Shown in pieces: positions 44,701 to 52,919 of a DNA stretch of 64,000 nt. The stretch spans positions 675,245-739,244 of the forward strand of contig NZ_JACHIN010000002.1 of assembly GCF_014203235.1 (NCBI RefSeq), in the 5' to 3' direction. The stretch is from Nonomuraea endophytica. GTDB lineage: Bacteria; Actinomycetota; Actinomycetes; Streptosporangiales; Streptosporangiaceae. Below the pieces are notes generated by a model, which saw nothing but the letters and a program-made list of their open reading frames with translations, did no database searches and had not been told where the DNA came from. Within the stretch, counting starts at the first letter, position 1, and each line of letters begins with the position of its first letter. Position numbers and translations under genes: made by a program.

Positions 44701-45436
44701 CCGCCTCGCGGCGCAGCGTGTCGCGCAGGATGCCGACGTCGTCGGCCAGCAGCCGCAGCCGGGCGTCACGCAGGTCGGCCTGGATGACGGCGGCCTTCCG
44801 GGCGATCTCGGCCTGGCGGCCCAGCGGCTTGAGCTGGCGGCGCAACTCGGTGGCGAGGTCCTGGACGCGGGTGAGGTTGGCCTGCATCGCGTCGAGCTTG
44901 CGCAGCGCCTTTTCCTTGCGCTTGCGGTGCTTGAGCACGCCCGCGGCCTCTTCGATGAAGGCCCGGCGGTCCTCGGGACCCGCGTGGAGCACGGCGTCGA
45001 GCTGGCCCTGGCCGACGATGACGTGCATCTCCCTGCCGATGCCCGAGTCGGACAGCAGCTCCTGGATGTCGAGCAGGCGGCACGTGTCACCGTTGATGGC
45101 GTACTCGGACTGGCCGCTTCTGAACATCAGGCGGCTGATCGTCACCTCGGTGTAGTCGATCGGCAGCGCGCCGTCGGAGTTGTCGATCGTCAGCGTGACC
45201 TCGGCCCGGCCGAGGGGCGGCCGGCTGGAGGTGCCGGCGAAGATCACGTCCTCCATCTTGCCGCCGCGCAGCGACTTGGCGCTGTGCTCGCCCATGACCC
45301 AGGCGAGGGCGTCGACGACGTTGGACTTGCCGGAGCCGTTGGGCCCGACGACACAGGTGATCCCCGGTTCGAAACGCAGTGCGGTGGCCGAGGCGAAAGA
45401 CTTGAATCCACGCAGGGTGAGGGTCTTCAGGTACAC
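41759..45436 (-). CDS. smc: chromosome segregation protein SMC
   Basis: Condensin ATPase of 1225 residues that organises and segregates the chromosome with ScpA/ScpB. Walker A GPNGSGKSNVVDAL is at 31-44. Two long coiled coils (about 170-510 and 670-1020) flank the hinge (about 520-660, containing AELAVAAVLGPVAEAI and ADLVTVPDHLRAAVDHVLTGIVVVDDLAGA). The C-terminal head has the signature LSGGERSLTAVAFLIS and Walker B PFYVMDEVEAALDDTNTQRLL. The GTG at 45436 was chosen because GGAGGGGG precedes it and the typical start VYLKTLTLRGFKSFA follows. Very long open frames on the opposite strand are composition artefacts. Confidence 0.97.
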   Translation of the reverse strand: MYLKTLTLRGFKSFASATALRFEPGITCVVGPNGSGKSNVVDALAWVMGEHSAKSLRGGKMEDVIFAGTSSRPPLGRAEVTLTIDNSDGALPIDYTEVTISRLMFRSGQSEYAINGDTCRLLDIQELLSDSGIGREMHVIVGQGQLDAVLHAGPEDRRAFIEEAAGVLKHRKRKEKALRKLDAMQANLTRVQDLATELRRQLKPLGRQAEIARKAAVIQADLRDARLRLLADDVGILRDTLRREAADEAAIQARRTHVETELAQGQEREAALEAAEAQAQPRLSAAQETFFRLSSLRERTSGLEQLAAERHRHAVDAAAIERRGRDPEELEREAAEAREQELILNAELEHARELLEEAVQRRAEAEAELSREEQRLSMAARAQADRREGLARLRGKVDSARSRARAADEEIGRLAQGVFDAAERERVGRMELEEQQRAEPAVDPALAEELDTAQALVEEAKAVADEARAAVEESRSGLDAPRAALQAAKSAVGTARTADQQAQRAVASLQARREALELGLSKGADGGAALLEADLAGVLGPLATELAVAPGAELAVAAVLGPVAEAIAVKSLDTAVEAFELLRAGEGGHATILIAGEGRAGSRPALDARGVWAADLVTVPDHLRAAVDHVLTGIVVVDDLAGAKELVERRPELRAVTRQGDLVGVHLADGGAVGGSSVLQMRSALDQATADLDAAQITAEHSAAGFEAAVEAEHEAQAGLEAAQARVTEAQTAVSTAQSGLSAAQGTLDQVRGRQREADQRNAAAAKRLAQLEAAAQAAAAEAARLAKSVATAEEARAEALEEVAELEIRLAEAEYASELESEPTTDTRDELAEATNLARQREMETRLQVRTAEERVKGIEGRADGLLRAAERERQERAQAAAQRARRRAQAVVAEAVAKGAKRVLGALAGSIELASRERDEADLARVAIDAELKQVRVRVRELSQELDKLVNRVHGSEMARTEQRLRLEQMEQRALDEFGVEAESLISEYGPAAPVPGDPPVPYVREEQEKRARIAEKQMNQLGKVNPLALEEFAALEERHAFLNSQLEDLKKTRRELMTVVQEVDNRVEAMFSSAYEDVAREFEQIFTRVFPGGDGRLVLTDPADMLTTGIEVEARPPGKKVKRLSLLSGGERSLTAVAFLISIFKARPSPFYVMDEVEAALDDTNTQRLLTLFEELRQSSQLIVITHNKRTMEIADALYGVSMRGDGVTQVVSQRLREREPA

Positions 45437-45610
45437 CCGATGACCCCCTCCCGTCGACTGCGTTCCGGAAAGCCTACTGGTCTCTGCCCTAGGGCTCGTG
45501 CTAAGAACCAGTCTGCGATACGGCAAGCCGGGTGAGGGCGGTTATCCGCGCGTGTCTGGACACTCGCGGACCACCAACGTAAACATCATGAGAAATGTGG
45601 ACAAATAGCA

Positions 45611-45635
45611 AGGGACGCCTCTCCGAGACGTCCCT
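45611..45635 (-). terminator. terminator after the small coiled-coil gene
   Basis: Minus-strand hairpin AGGGACG...CGTCCCT with an inner CTC/GAG pair, starting about 20 bp after the stop codon of the 64-residue protein and 175 bp before smc. It separates that gene from the smc transcript. The rest of 45437-45655 shows no gene. Confidence 0.6.
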
Positions 45636-45655
45636 AGATGTAGCGCTCCGATCAC

Positions 45656-45850
45656 TCAGGTGAGTGCCGGCTCGCGCTCCTGCAAACGGCCCCGTGCCTC
45701 GTCACGGGTCTGCGCCGCAAGAGCGTCATTCTGGGCCTGGAGCCGGATGAGTTCTGCCTCCAGATCCCGAATACGCTGTTGCAGGCGGCGCATCTCCGAG
45801 ACCATCCGAGGGTCAGGACCGCCGACGTGGCCGAGTAGAGCCTTCGCCAT
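45656..45850 (-). CDS. small conserved coiled-coil protein
   Basis: Protein of 64 residues starting MAKALLGHVGGPDPRMVSE, followed by a heptad-rich helix (MRRLQQRIRDLEAELIRLQAQNDAL) and a charged tail. Small proteins with this same opening are common upstream of smc in actinobacteria, but no function is established. The position next to smc and the coiled coil make a role in chromosome or division structures conceivable, which is inference. A TTGACC-17-GACTCT promoter lies 82 bp upstream, and a terminator follows. Confidence 0.8.
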   Translation of the reverse strand: MAKALLGHVGGPDPRMVSEMRRLQQRIRDLEAELIRLQAQNDALAAQTRDEARGRLQEREPALT

Positions 45851-45931
45851 GGTTAAGGGTCCTCCACGCTGAGTGACCAGACTGGTTCGCGCACTTCTAT
45901 TCCGCGGGAGGGGTGCGCGTGGTACCTAACA

Positions 45932-45960
45932 AGAGTCGCACCGGCAGTGTGGGCGGTCAA
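45932..45960 (-). promoter_or_regulatory. promoter of the small coiled-coil gene
   Basis: On the minus strand TTGACC (45960-45955) and GACTCT (45937-45932) are separated by 17 bp, a good match to the housekeeping sigma pattern in actinomycetes. It lies about 80 bp upstream of the ATG at 45850. Confidence 0.5.
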
Positions 45961-46040
45961 GTCGAACGCACCGCAGAGACGCACCGATGGGCACTCCCGA
46001 CATACAACTATACCCTATTTGGGGGGTTTAGCGAAACGGT

Positions 46041-46319
46041 CTACCTCTCCATAAACCCAACCAAACTACCTCGGGGTTCGCTCCACCGTTCCACTACTCC
46101 CGTCACCTTGCCCGGCGTGTCGCAACCTCGGAGCAGCTCAAGCAGCTTGACGCAGGACTCCCTGGACCCCTCCGCCACGACCTCCACGCGGCCGTCGTCC
46201 ATGTTGCGCGCCCACCCGGCCAGCCCCAGCTCAAGCGCACGCGCACGGGTCCACCAGCGGAAGCCGACACCCTGGACACGGCCCCTTACCCAGGCCGTCA
46301 ACCGCGTGTCATCGCCCAT
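46041..46319 (-). CDS. acyP: acylphosphatase
   Basis: Small enzyme of 92 residues that hydrolyses the carboxyl-phosphate bond of acyl phosphates. The signature [27 protein letters not shown] (residues 13-39) contains the catalytic arginine (R21 of GFRWW) and asparagine (N39). Length is typical. The ATG lies directly after the stop of the LysR gene with no gap, so it is probably co-translated with it. In many actinobacteria acyP lies close to smc, as here, but the LysR gene in front of it appears to be an insertion into that order. Confidence 0.95.
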   Translation of the reverse strand: MGDDTRLTAWVRGRVQGVGFRWWTRARALELGLAGWARNMDDGRVEVVAEGSRESCVKLLELLRGCDTPGKVTGVVERWSEPRGSLVGFMER

Positions 46320-47237
46320 TCATCCGGTCACTCTCTGTAGATTTACTGCCACTTCTCCGACATTTCGGTCGGCGGCCACCTCAGCGAAAGCGGTCATCGC
46401 GGCCGTGCGCCGCGTACGCTGCCACACCAGGCCGAGCACCGAGTCCGGCAGGCCCGTGACCGGCACGAACGCGACGTCGTCCCGCCCCAGGTAGGCCGCC
46501 GTCGGGGTGCAGAACAACATGCTCCCGCGGTTCAGCGCCACCTCGGTCAGGCCCTCCTGGCTCGTGGAAACCGTCCCGGCCGACGGGATGGGCAGGCCGC
46601 CGGGCGTCGTCAGCGGGGCCGTCAGCTCCCTCCAGCAGCGCGGCGCCGGGCCCTCCAGCCCGACCAGCGGCACTTCCGCCAGCTCCTCGGCGTCGATGGA
46701 CACGCGTCCGGCCAGCGGATGCGCCGGCGACAGGGCCAGCTTCATTGGCACCCGGTTCAGCGCGACGCTCGTCTCCAGATCGGGCTCGGCGACCGGAAGC
46801 AGGGTGAATGTGAGATCCACCACACCTTCGCGCACCTTGCCGAACGGGTTGGACAGCGGGACCTCGACCAGTTCGACCGCGCACTCGGGGAAACGGTGCT
46901 CGAAGGCGCGTACCGCCCCGGTGACGACCTCGCCCGGCGTGCTGAGGAATCCGACCCGCAGCACGCCGTACACGCTCCTGGCGGCCGATCTGGCGCGGTT
47001 CACCGCGCCGTGCAGCCCCTCGAAGGCGGGGCGCACGTCGGCGAGGAAGCGCTCGCCCAGCGGGGTCAGCCGGACCCGGCGGCTCGTGCGCTCGAAGAGC
47101 CGGGCGCCGATCGAGTCCTCCAGCGCGCGGACGATCTGGCTGACCCGGCCCGGGGACAGGTACAGCCGCTCGGCTGCCTTGGCGAAGTGGAGCTCCTCGC
47201 TCACCACGACGAACGTCTCCAGCTGTCTGAACTCCAT
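46320..47237 (-). CDS. LysR family transcriptional regulator
   Basis: LysR-type regulator of 305 residues. The winged helix-turn-helix occupies residues 1-60 (MEFRQLETFVVVSEELHFAKAAERLYLSPGRVSQIVRALE). The effector-binding domain (about 90-295) has the usual two-subdomain pattern with GVLRVGFLSTPGEVV and VAEPDLETSVALN. The ligand is unknown. It is divergent from an MFS transporter gene across a 78-bp spacer with a LysR-type motif, the classic regulator/target layout. Downstream it abuts acyP with no intervening base. Confidence 0.93.
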   Translation of the reverse strand: MEFRQLETFVVVSEELHFAKAAERLYLSPGRVSQIVRALEDSIGARLFERTSRRVRLTPLGERFLADVRPAFEGLHGAVNRARSAARSVYGVLRVGFLSTPGEVVTGAVRAFEHRFPECAVELVEVPLSNPFGKVREGVVDLTFTLLPVAEPDLETSVALNRVPMKLALSPAHPLAGRVSIDAEELAEVPLVGLEGPAPRCWRELTAPLTTPGGLPIPSAGTVSTSQEGLTEVALNRGSMLFCTPTAAYLGRDDVAFVPVTGLPDSVLGLVWQRTRRTAAMTAFAEVAADRNVGEVAVNLQRVTG

Positions 47238-47245
47238 GGCACCCC

Positions 47246-47258
47246 TTAGTCCAGCTAA
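47246..47258. promoter_or_regulatory. candidate LysR operator
   Basis: TTAGTCCAGCTAA, an inverted repeat (TTAG-N5-CTAA) with the T-N11-A form of LysR boxes, 9 bp upstream of the LysR start and 58 bp from the MFS start. Binding is inferred. Confidence 0.5.
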
Positions 47259-47315
47259 ACCAAGGATTCGATCTTCGGCATTGTTCCCGGGGGCGCTCGT
47301 TCACAGGCTTGGACC

Positions 47316-48449
47316 ATGACGACGATTGACACATCCCGGGCCTATTGGTCCGCCATCATCGCCACGGCGGTCGGCATTTTCATCGTGGTGACCAGCGAGA
47401 TGATGCCCATCGGGCTGCTGACGCCGATCAGCGGCGCGATGGGAGTTTCCACCGGCGTCGCCGGGCTGACCATGTCGGCGCCCGGCCTGGTCGCCGCGGT
47501 GGCCGCGCCGCTGCTGGCCATGAGCGTGCGCGGGCTCGACCGGCGGCTGCTGCTTGCCGGGCTCATGGCGTTGCTGGTGGTGTCGAACCTGGTGGCGGCG
47601 CTCTCGCCCAGCTTCACGGTGATGATGGCGGCCCGGGTGGTGACCGGCGTGAGCATCGGCGGCTACTGGGCCTTCGCCGCGAGCCTCGCCGTACGGCTCG
47701 TGCCGCCGGGCTCCGTGGGCCGGGCCACCGCCATGATCGCGGGTGGCGTCTCCGTGGCCTCCGTGCTCGGCGTTCCCACGGGCACGCTGATCGCCTCCAT
47801 GGCCGACTGGCGCTGGGCGTTCGGGGTGATGGCGCTGCTCGCCCTGGCCGTCACCGTCGCGCTCCTGACCCTGCTGCCGCCGCTGCCCGCCGAGGGCACG
47901 GTCAGCCTGGGCGGCGTCTGGCGCGACCCCGGCATGCGGGCCGTGCTGATCGTCATCGGCGTGGTGGTGGTCGGCCACTTCGGCGCGTACACCTATGTGC
48001 GGCCCTTCCTGGAGCAGAGCGGCGCCGACATCAGCCTCACCCTCCTCGCCTACGGCCTGGCCGGCGTCGCCGGCAACTTCGCGGCGGGCGCGCTCGCCGC
48101 CAAGCGGCCCAAGCAGGTGATCATCACGCTGGCCCTGCTCATCGCCGTGGCCACCGCCGCGCTGCCCCTGACCAGCGATCCGCTCCTGCTGGTCGTGCTG
48201 TGGGGCGCGGCCTACGGCGGCGTCTCCGTCACCAGCCAGCTCTGGATGATCAAGGCGGGCGGCGGCGAGTCCGGCATGGCCTGGGTGTCGTCGATGTTCA
48301 ACGCCACCATCGCCGCCGGCGCGCTGGTCGGCGGGCGGATCGTGGACAGCGTGTCGCTGCCGGCCGTGCTGTGGTTCGCGGCGGTGATGGCCGTGCTCAG
48401 CGCGGCTTTCGCTGGCACGTCGGGCAGGAGTAGGACGAGCGGTTCATGA
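47316..48449 (+). CDS. MFS transporter (DHA1 type)
   Basis: Major facilitator of 377 residues with about 12 membrane helices and motif A in shortened form ([21 protein letters not shown]). [18 protein letters not shown] in helix 1 and [17 protein letters not shown] in helix 5 fit the sugar-efflux/chloramphenicol-resistance (AraJ/Cmx) branch, so it probably exports a small molecule. The substrate is not evident. It is divergent from the LysR regulator, which probably controls it. The 3' end overlaps the convergent mutM gene by 53 bp, an unusually long tail-to-tail overlap, suggesting that this gene is a later arrival in the housekeeping block. Confidence 0.92.
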   Translation: MTTIDTSRAYWSAIIATAVGIFIVVTSEMMPIGLLTPISGAMGVSTGVAGLTMSAPGLVAAVAAPLLAMSVRGLDRRLLLAGLMALLVVSNLVAALSPSFTVMMAARVVTGVSIGGYWAFAASLAVRLVPPGSVGRATAMIAGGVSVASVLGVPTGTLIASMADWRWAFGVMALLALAVTVALLTLLPPLPAEGTVSLGGVWRDPGMRAVLIVIGVVVVGHFGAYTYVRPFLEQSGADISLTLLAYGLAGVAGNFAAGALAAKRPKQVIITLALLIAVATAALPLTSDPLLLVVLWGAAYGGVSVTSQLWMIKAGGGESGMAWVSSMFNATIAAGALVGGRIVDSVSLPAVLWFAAVMAVLSAAFAGTSGRSRTSGS

Positions 48450-49239
48450 ACGGGTCGCGCCTGATCGGGGTGCCGCACCGCGAGCAGGGCAGGTCGCGCC
48501 TGCCGTAGGCCTCAAGGGAACGCTCGAAGTAGCCGCTCTCGCCGTTGACGTTGACGTAGAGGCTGTCGAAGGACGTGCCGCCCTGCGCCAGAGCGGAGCT
48601 CATGACCGCGCGCACCCCGGCCAGCAGCTCGGTGACCTTGGGCCTCGTGAGGGTCCTGGTCGAGCGGGCCCAGTGAAGCTTGGCCAGCCACAGCGCCTCG
48701 TCGGCGTAGATGTTGCCGACGCCGCTGATCAGCGACTGGTCGAGCAGTGCCCGTTTGACCTCGGTGTTCTTCGCCTTCAGCTTGCGGGCGAAGACCTCGT
48801 CGGCGAAGGAGTCCTCGAACGGGTCGGGCGCGATGTGCGCGATCGGCTCGGGGACTCCGCCGGCCATCGGCGTCACCATGACGTGGCCGAACGTGCGCTG
48901 GTCGACGAAGCGCAGGTCGGGGCCGCCGTCGGCGAAGCGCAGCCGTACGCGCAGATGCTTCTCCAGCGGCGAGTCCGGCCGCGCCACGAGCAGCTGGCCG
49001 CTCATCCCCAGGTGGGCCATGAGCGCGTCGTCGGGGCCGAGCGGCAGCCACAGGTACTTGCCGCGGCGCTCGGCCGAGACGATCGTGCGGCCCTTCAGCC
49101 GCGAGGCGAACTCGTCGGCCCCGTGCAGGTGCCGCCGGATGGCGCGAGGATGCAGCACCTCGGCCTCGGCGATCTCCCGCCCGGTGACCCATTCCGCGAG
49201 GCCGCGGCGGACGACCTCAACCTCGGGCAGTTCGGGCAT
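48397..49239 (-). CDS. mutM: formamidopyrimidine-DNA glycosylase
   Basis: Bifunctional DNA repair glycosylase/AP lyase of 280 residues that removes 8-oxoguanine and formamidopyrimidines. The N-terminal catalytic PELPEVE (P2 nucleophile, E3) is present, with the conserved lysine in RGKYLWL and the helix-two-turn-helix region ([20 protein letters not shown]). The C-terminal zinc finger [11 protein letters not shown]...CPTCQRK is also complete. It lies 2 bp downstream of rnc on the same strand, the widespread rnc-mutM order. The MFS gene overlaps its end on the other strand. Confidence 0.97.
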   Translation of the reverse strand: MPELPEVEVVRRGLAEWVTGREIAEAEVLHPRAIRRHLHGADEFASRLKGRTIVSAERRGKYLWLPLGPDDALMAHLGMSGQLLVARPDSPLEKHLRVRLRFADGGPDLRFVDQRTFGHVMVTPMAGGVPEPIAHIAPDPFEDSFADEVFARKLKAKNTEVKRALLDQSLISGVGNIYADEALWLAKLHWARSTRTLTRPKVTELLAGVRAVMSSALAQGGTSFDSLYVNVNGESGYFERSLEAYGRRDLPCSRCGTPIRRDPFMNRSSYSCPTCQRKPR

Positions 49240-49241
49240 CT

Positions 49242-49982
49242 CTAGCCGGCCGGCTGGCTCTCGCGCTGCTCACGACGCGCCCTGATGCGGGTCCAGGCCG
49301 CCTCGGCCGCCTGCTGCTCGGCCTCCTTCTTGCTGCGGCCGGTGCCCGAGCCGTAGGACTCGCCGCCCACGCGCACCACCGCGGTGAACGACTTGGCGTG
49401 GTCGGGGCCGCTCTCCTCGACGTGGTACTCGGGCACGCCGAGTGCCTCCGAGGCGGTCAGCTCCTGCAGCGAGGTCTTCCAGTCGAGGCCGGCGCCCAGC
49501 GAGGCGGAGCGCACGATCAGCGGATCGAACAGCACGTGCACGACGCGGAAGGCCTCTTCCAGGCCCTTGTCCACGTAGATCGCGCCGATCAGCGCCTCCA
49601 GCGTGTCGGCCAGGATGGACGACTTGTCGCGCCCGCCGGTGCCCTCCTCGCCCCTGCCGAGGCGGAGGAAGCGGCCCAGGCCCAGGGACCTGGCCACATC
49701 GGCCAGCGCGCGCATGTTGACCACCGCGGCCCGCAGCTTGGCCAGCTGGCCCTCGGGCAGATCGGGGTGGTTGCGGTAGAGCGTATCGGTGACGACCAGG
49801 CCCAGCACCGAGTCGCCCAGGAACTCCAGGCGCTCGTTGGTGGGCAGGCCGCCGTTCTCGTACGCGTAGGAGCGGTGCGTCAGCGCCCGCTCAAGGATGT
49901 CGGAAGCGAGTCGCGTCGAAAGGACTCGTTCCAGTTCGTCTCTGGCGACCTCCACGGCCACCGGCTTAGGACCTGCGCCCAC
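49242..49982 (-). CDS. rnc: ribonuclease III
   Basis: Double-strand-specific endoribonuclease of 246 residues that processes rRNA and other transcripts. The signature [13 protein letters not shown] (about residues 48-60) carries catalytic Glu and Asp, and a second acidic pair lies in [19 protein letters not shown] double-stranded-RNA-binding domain occupies the C-terminus (about 165-235, [20 protein letters not shown]...[16 protein letters not shown]). The start is a GTG at 49982 preceded by GAGGAAAC. It is the first gene of the rnc-mutM pair and follows a terminator after rpmF. Confidence 0.97.
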   Translation of the reverse strand: MGAGPKPVAVEVARDELERVLSTRLASDILERALTHRSYAYENGGLPTNERLEFLGDSVLGLVVTDTLYRNHPDLPEGQLAKLRAAVVNMRALADVARSLGLGRFLRLGRGEEGTGGRDKSSILADTLEALIGAIYVDKGLEEAFRVVHVLFDPLIVRSASLGAGLDWKTSLQELTASEALGVPEYHVEESGPDHAKSFTAVVRVGGESYGSGTGRSKKEAEQQAAEAAWTRIRARREQRESQPAG

Positions 49983-50035
49983 GTGTTTCCTCCTCGGACA
50001 CCTTCACATGGCGCGATGGCTGTGGAAGATGCCCG

Positions 50036-50089
50036 AAAACGTGGTGGGCGTCGGGGATGGTGTCCCGGCGTCCACCACGGCCGCGGGCG
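50036..50089 (-). terminator. terminator after rpmF
   Basis: On the minus strand CGTGGTGG (50089-50082) pairs with CCACCACG (50047-50040), with further inner pairing (CCGGG/CCCGG-like), followed by TTTT (50039-50036). It closes the coaD-yceD-rpmF transcript before rnc. Confidence 0.65.
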
Positions 50090-50170
50090 AACCGCCACCG
50101 CACGCATCTCAGACGTTAACGCCGACCGGGGCACAATTGCACCCGGTCGGCATCACGTCAACTCTGCGAA

Positions 50171-50350
50171 TCAGGCAGACGGCTCGACGACCTGACGGCG
50201 GTTGTACGTGCCGCAGCTCGGGCAGGCGATGTGCGGCTGCTTCGGCGAACGGCACTGCGGGCAGCTCACCAGCGCGACAGCAGTCGTCTTCCACTGGGAG
50301 CGACGGGCGCGGGTGTTGCTCCGCGACATCTTTCGCTTCGGGACGGCCAC
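50171..50350 (-). CDS. rpmF: 50S ribosomal protein L32
   Basis: Ribosomal protein of 59 residues starting [21 protein letters not shown], the canonical L32 N-terminus, with a zinc ribbon ([20 protein letters not shown]). All four cysteines are present, so this is the zinc-containing form and not the cysteine-free paralogue some actinomycetes carry. The GTG at 50350 is 1 bp from the stop of the DUF177 gene upstream on the same strand, the common yceD-rpmF operon. Confidence 0.97.
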   Translation of the reverse strand: MAVPKRKMSRSNTRARRSQWKTTAVALVSCPQCRSPKQPHIACPSCGTYNRRQVVEPSA

Positions 50351-50351
50351 G

Positions 50352-50903
50352 TCACTTCTCCTGATCGTTATCGTTCTCGGTAACCAGACCTTGCAACGAC
50401 GCCCAGCGGGCGTCGATCTTCTCGTGCCGGTGGTCCGGGCCGGCGTCAGCCAGCCTGGCCCCGCACTCCACGCAGAGCCCCGGGCAGTCGTCACCGCACA
50501 TGGGGCTCAACGGCAGTGCGAGCACCGCCGCGTCGCGGAACGTCGGCTCGAGGTCGAGCAGCTCACCGTCGAGCAGCGAATCCTCCTCCGAGGCGTCCTC
50601 GTCGGTGTAGAAGAACAGCTCCTGCAGCGGCACCTCGATGCCCGATGAGATCGGGTCGAGGCAGCGGGCGCATTCCCCGGCCAGCGGGGCCCGCGCCGTG
50701 CCACTGACGAGCACGCCTTCCATCACTGCTTCGAACCGGAGTTCGAGCTCGACTTCGGCATCCTTGGGGACACCGATCATGTCGACGCCGAGATCCGCCG
50801 GTGCCGGGAGCGAGAGCCGGCGCTCCAGCATCGTGCCCGGTCGCTTGCCCAGGTCGTGGGTAGAGATCACCCATGGGGAGCGGGGGTCGAGGTGCTGAGT
50901 CAT
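50352..50903 (-). CDS. YceD/DUF177 family protein
   Basis: Protein of 183 residues of the DUF177/YceD family, associated with 23S rRNA maturation or accumulation in bacteria and plastids. Conserved [21 protein letters not shown] and [16 protein letters not shown] hold two cysteine pairs (CxxC and CxxxC-type). Position directly upstream of rpmF, 1 bp apart, is conserved across bacteria. The ATG at 50903 starts [19 protein letters not shown], normal for actinobacterial members. A 72-bp spacer separates it from coaD. Confidence 0.93.
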   Translation of the reverse strand: MTQHLDPRSPWVISTHDLGKRPGTMLERRLSLPAPADLGVDMIGVPKDAEVELELRFEAVMEGVLVSGTARAPLAGECARCLDPISSGIEVPLQELFFYTDEDASEEDSLLDGELLDLEPTFRDAAVLALPLSPMCGDDCPGLCVECGARLADAGPDHRHEKIDARWASLQGLVTENDNDQEK

Positions 50904-50975
50904 CCTTGCTCTCGCTAGGCATGGCGAAACGATCGCCGTCGTACAAGGCCGAATAGAAAGAATACCAGGCCCTGG

Positions 50976-51452
50976 TCAGCCCCTGAGCCGCTCGATGAGC
51001 AGCTTGTGCACCAGATCCGGGACCAGGCCGGATACGTCCCCGCCGTAGCGGGCGATCTCCTTGACCCTGCTGGACGAGAGGAAAGAGTACTCGGGGTTGG
51101 TCGGCATGAACAGCGTCTCGACCCCGGACAGGCGATAGTTGAGCTGCGCCATCTGCAGCTCGTAGTCGAAGTCGCTGACCACCCGGATGCCCTTGACGAT
51201 CGCTGGGATGTCGTTCTCCTTGCAGAAGTCGACCAGCAGGCCGTGGAACTTCCGCACCTTGACGTTCGGATACTCCTTGGTCACGGTCTGCAGGACCTCG
51301 ATCCGCTCGTCGACCGTGAACAGGCTGCTCTTCTCGAGGTTGATGAGCACCGCGACGGTCACCTCGTCGTAGAGCCGGGCGGACCGGCCGATGATGTCGA
51401 GATGACCGTTGGTGATGGGGTCGAACGACCCCGGGCAGACAACGCGCCGCAA
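50976..51452 (-). CDS. coaD: pantetheine-phosphate adenylyltransferase
   Basis: Coenzyme A biosynthesis enzyme of 158 residues that transfers AMP to 4'-phosphopantetheine, giving dephospho-CoA. The nucleotidyltransferase motif GSFDPITNGHLDII (TxGH form) and the second motif FLSSSRVKEIA are present, with VKGIRVVSDFDYE as substrate loop. The start appears to be TTG at 51452, since GGGAGGGC lies upstream at good spacing and the first conserved residues (RRVVCPGSFDP) follow directly. It lies 15 bp downstream of rsmD in the same direction, the usual rsmD-coaD pairing. Confidence 0.96.
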   Translation of the reverse strand: MRRVVCPGSFDPITNGHLDIIGRSARLYDEVTVAVLINLEKSSLFTVDERIEVLQTVTKEYPNVKVRKFHGLLVDFCKENDIPAIVKGIRVVSDFDYELQMAQLNYRLSGVETLFMPTNPEYSFLSSSRVKEIARYGGDVSGLVPDLVHKLLIERLRG

Positions 51453-51467
51453 GATGCCCTCCCAGGC

Positions 51468-52034
51468 TTACGGGTCCCTGGCGGCGCGACCGTACCAAAC
51501 GGACGCTTCGCCATAACGACGGACCCTCTCCTCAACGTAGCCTTCCGGCCATACCAGGGCATTTCCCCTGGTCTCGCGTTCAACCGCGATCAGGGCGTCC
51601 TCCGCCAGCCATCCGTTGTCCCTGAGCCGCGCCAGCACGTCCAGAACCTCGTCATCGCCCACCACATAGGGCGGATCCGCGAACACCACGTCATAAGGCT
51701 CATCCGCCGGCTTGGCCAGCACCCGCTCCACCCGGTCGTGCACCACCTGAGCGCCGTCCAGCCCCAGCGCCGCGACGTTCGCCCTGATCGTCCGGACCGC
51801 CTTCGCGTCCGCCTCGACCAGCAGCGCGTGCACGGCCCCACGCGACAGAGCCTCCAGCCCGACCGCCCCGGAACCCGCGAACAGATCCATCACCCGCGCC
51901 CCGTCCAGCCAGTGAAGTGAACCGAGGGTAGAGAAGATCCCTTCCCTTGCCCTGTCGCTGGTAGGTCGCGTCCCGCGCCCCGGCGGAACCGCCAGCCGAC
52001 GCCCACCCGCGCTCCCCGCGATGATCCGAGTCAT
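51468..52034 (-). CDS. rsmD: 16S rRNA (guanine(966)-N(2))-methyltransferase RsmD
   Basis: AdoMet-dependent methyltransferase of 188 residues acting on G966 of 16S rRNA. The N-terminal MTRIIAGSAGGRRLAVPPG is typical for RsmD. The AdoMet-binding motif I is VMDLFAGSGAVGLEALSRGA, and the catalytic motif is FADPPYVVGDDEV. The ATG at 52034 gives the family-typical start; an ATG at 52043 adding MAL is equally open. It is followed by coaD. Upstream lies an 876-bp repeat-bearing spacer before recG, which breaks the usual tight recG-rsmD-coaD order. Confidence 0.95.
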   Translation of the reverse strand: MTRIIAGSAGGRRLAVPPGRGTRPTSDRAREGIFSTLGSLHWLDGARVMDLFAGSGAVGLEALSRGAVHALLVEADAKAVRTIRANVAALGLDGAQVVHDRVERVLAKPADEPYDVVFADPPYVVGDDEVLDVLARLRDNGWLAEDALIAVERETRGNALVWPEGYVEERVRRYGEASVWYGRAARDP

Positions 52035-52919
52035 GAGGGCCATTGTTCACCATGTCACCGCAGGTCAAGAGTGGACAAGTGTCGGCCTCGACTGCGCAAG
52101 GGTCGTTCCCTTGGGGCGGGCGGGCCCGCATGATGATGACTGCGGCCTTCGAGGTGACCCAAATGGAGGCCGACCGGCGTGATCGTGAGCCCTTCCGCAC
52201 GCCGGATCCCTCGGCACCTGACCCGAGGGTGGGCCCAGCCGGGGACGGCATTCGGGGGGAGGCCGTCCCCGCCGCTGGGCCTATGTTTGTTCTCTTCGTT
52301 TTCTGTCAGGTCTCTTCTTTCTTCAGCGCCATCACGCCGCTCCAGCGCCTTTCGGCCGCGCGCCCGCTCGCCTTCACGCCCGCTTTCACGCCTTCACGCC
52401 TTCACGCCTTCACGCCTTCACGCCTTCACGCCTTCACGCCTTCACGCCTTCACGCCTTTTCGCCCTTTCGCCGTTACGGCAAGCCTGGCTACCGCCACCC
52501 GCCGACGCGGGTTTCCGCCGATCGTGGGGATCGCTTCTCACGTCGCACGGGGTCCCCGCCGCAACGGCGATCCGTGAACCGGCCACCGTGCCCCACCCCG
52601 GCCGCCTGCCAAGGCGCCGAGCCCCGCCGCACAACACCCCACCGCCCGGCGCCCCCCAAAAACCTCGGTGGTGTCCCGGAACCTCGGTGGTGTCCCGGCC
52701 GCACGCCCGCACAGGCCCCTAGCTTCGGTACCACCCCGCGCGATCCCAGAGCTACCGCCGGAAGGGCGCCACACGGGCTCCTCTGGCCGTGCTGGCGGTT
52801 GGATGCCCTTCTGGGTGTGATGGTGCCTGTCCGGCTTTCCTGGTGCTGTGTGTGCCCTTCTGGTCTGCCGCACGGCACCACGGTGCTCGGGCGGTCTGGG
52901 TGGCGCTCGGTGGGTGGGG
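52035..52919. repeat. gene-free spacer between recG and rsmD with 8-bp tandem repeats
   Basis: No credible gene: the open frames here lack ribosome-binding sites, domains and typical composition. The spacer contains nine perfect head-to-tail copies of TTCACGCC (52385-52456) plus a partial copy at 52372, a 19-bp-period duplication of ACCTCGGTGGTGTCCCGG (52662-52679 and 52681-52698), and G/C-rich low-complexity DNA. The rsmD promoter must lie in the first part, but I cannot identify it. Confidence 0.7.

Noticed and set aside
40397..45535. A 1712-codon open frame on the + strand opposite smc and ftsY
   Set aside because: It is antisense to two certain genes, has low-complexity Gly/Leu/Val/Asp composition, no domain and no start signals. 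It is an artefact of high third-position G+C.
52385..52456. Possible CRISPR array
   Set aside because: Units are 8 bp head-to-tail without spacers, and there are no cas genes in the window.
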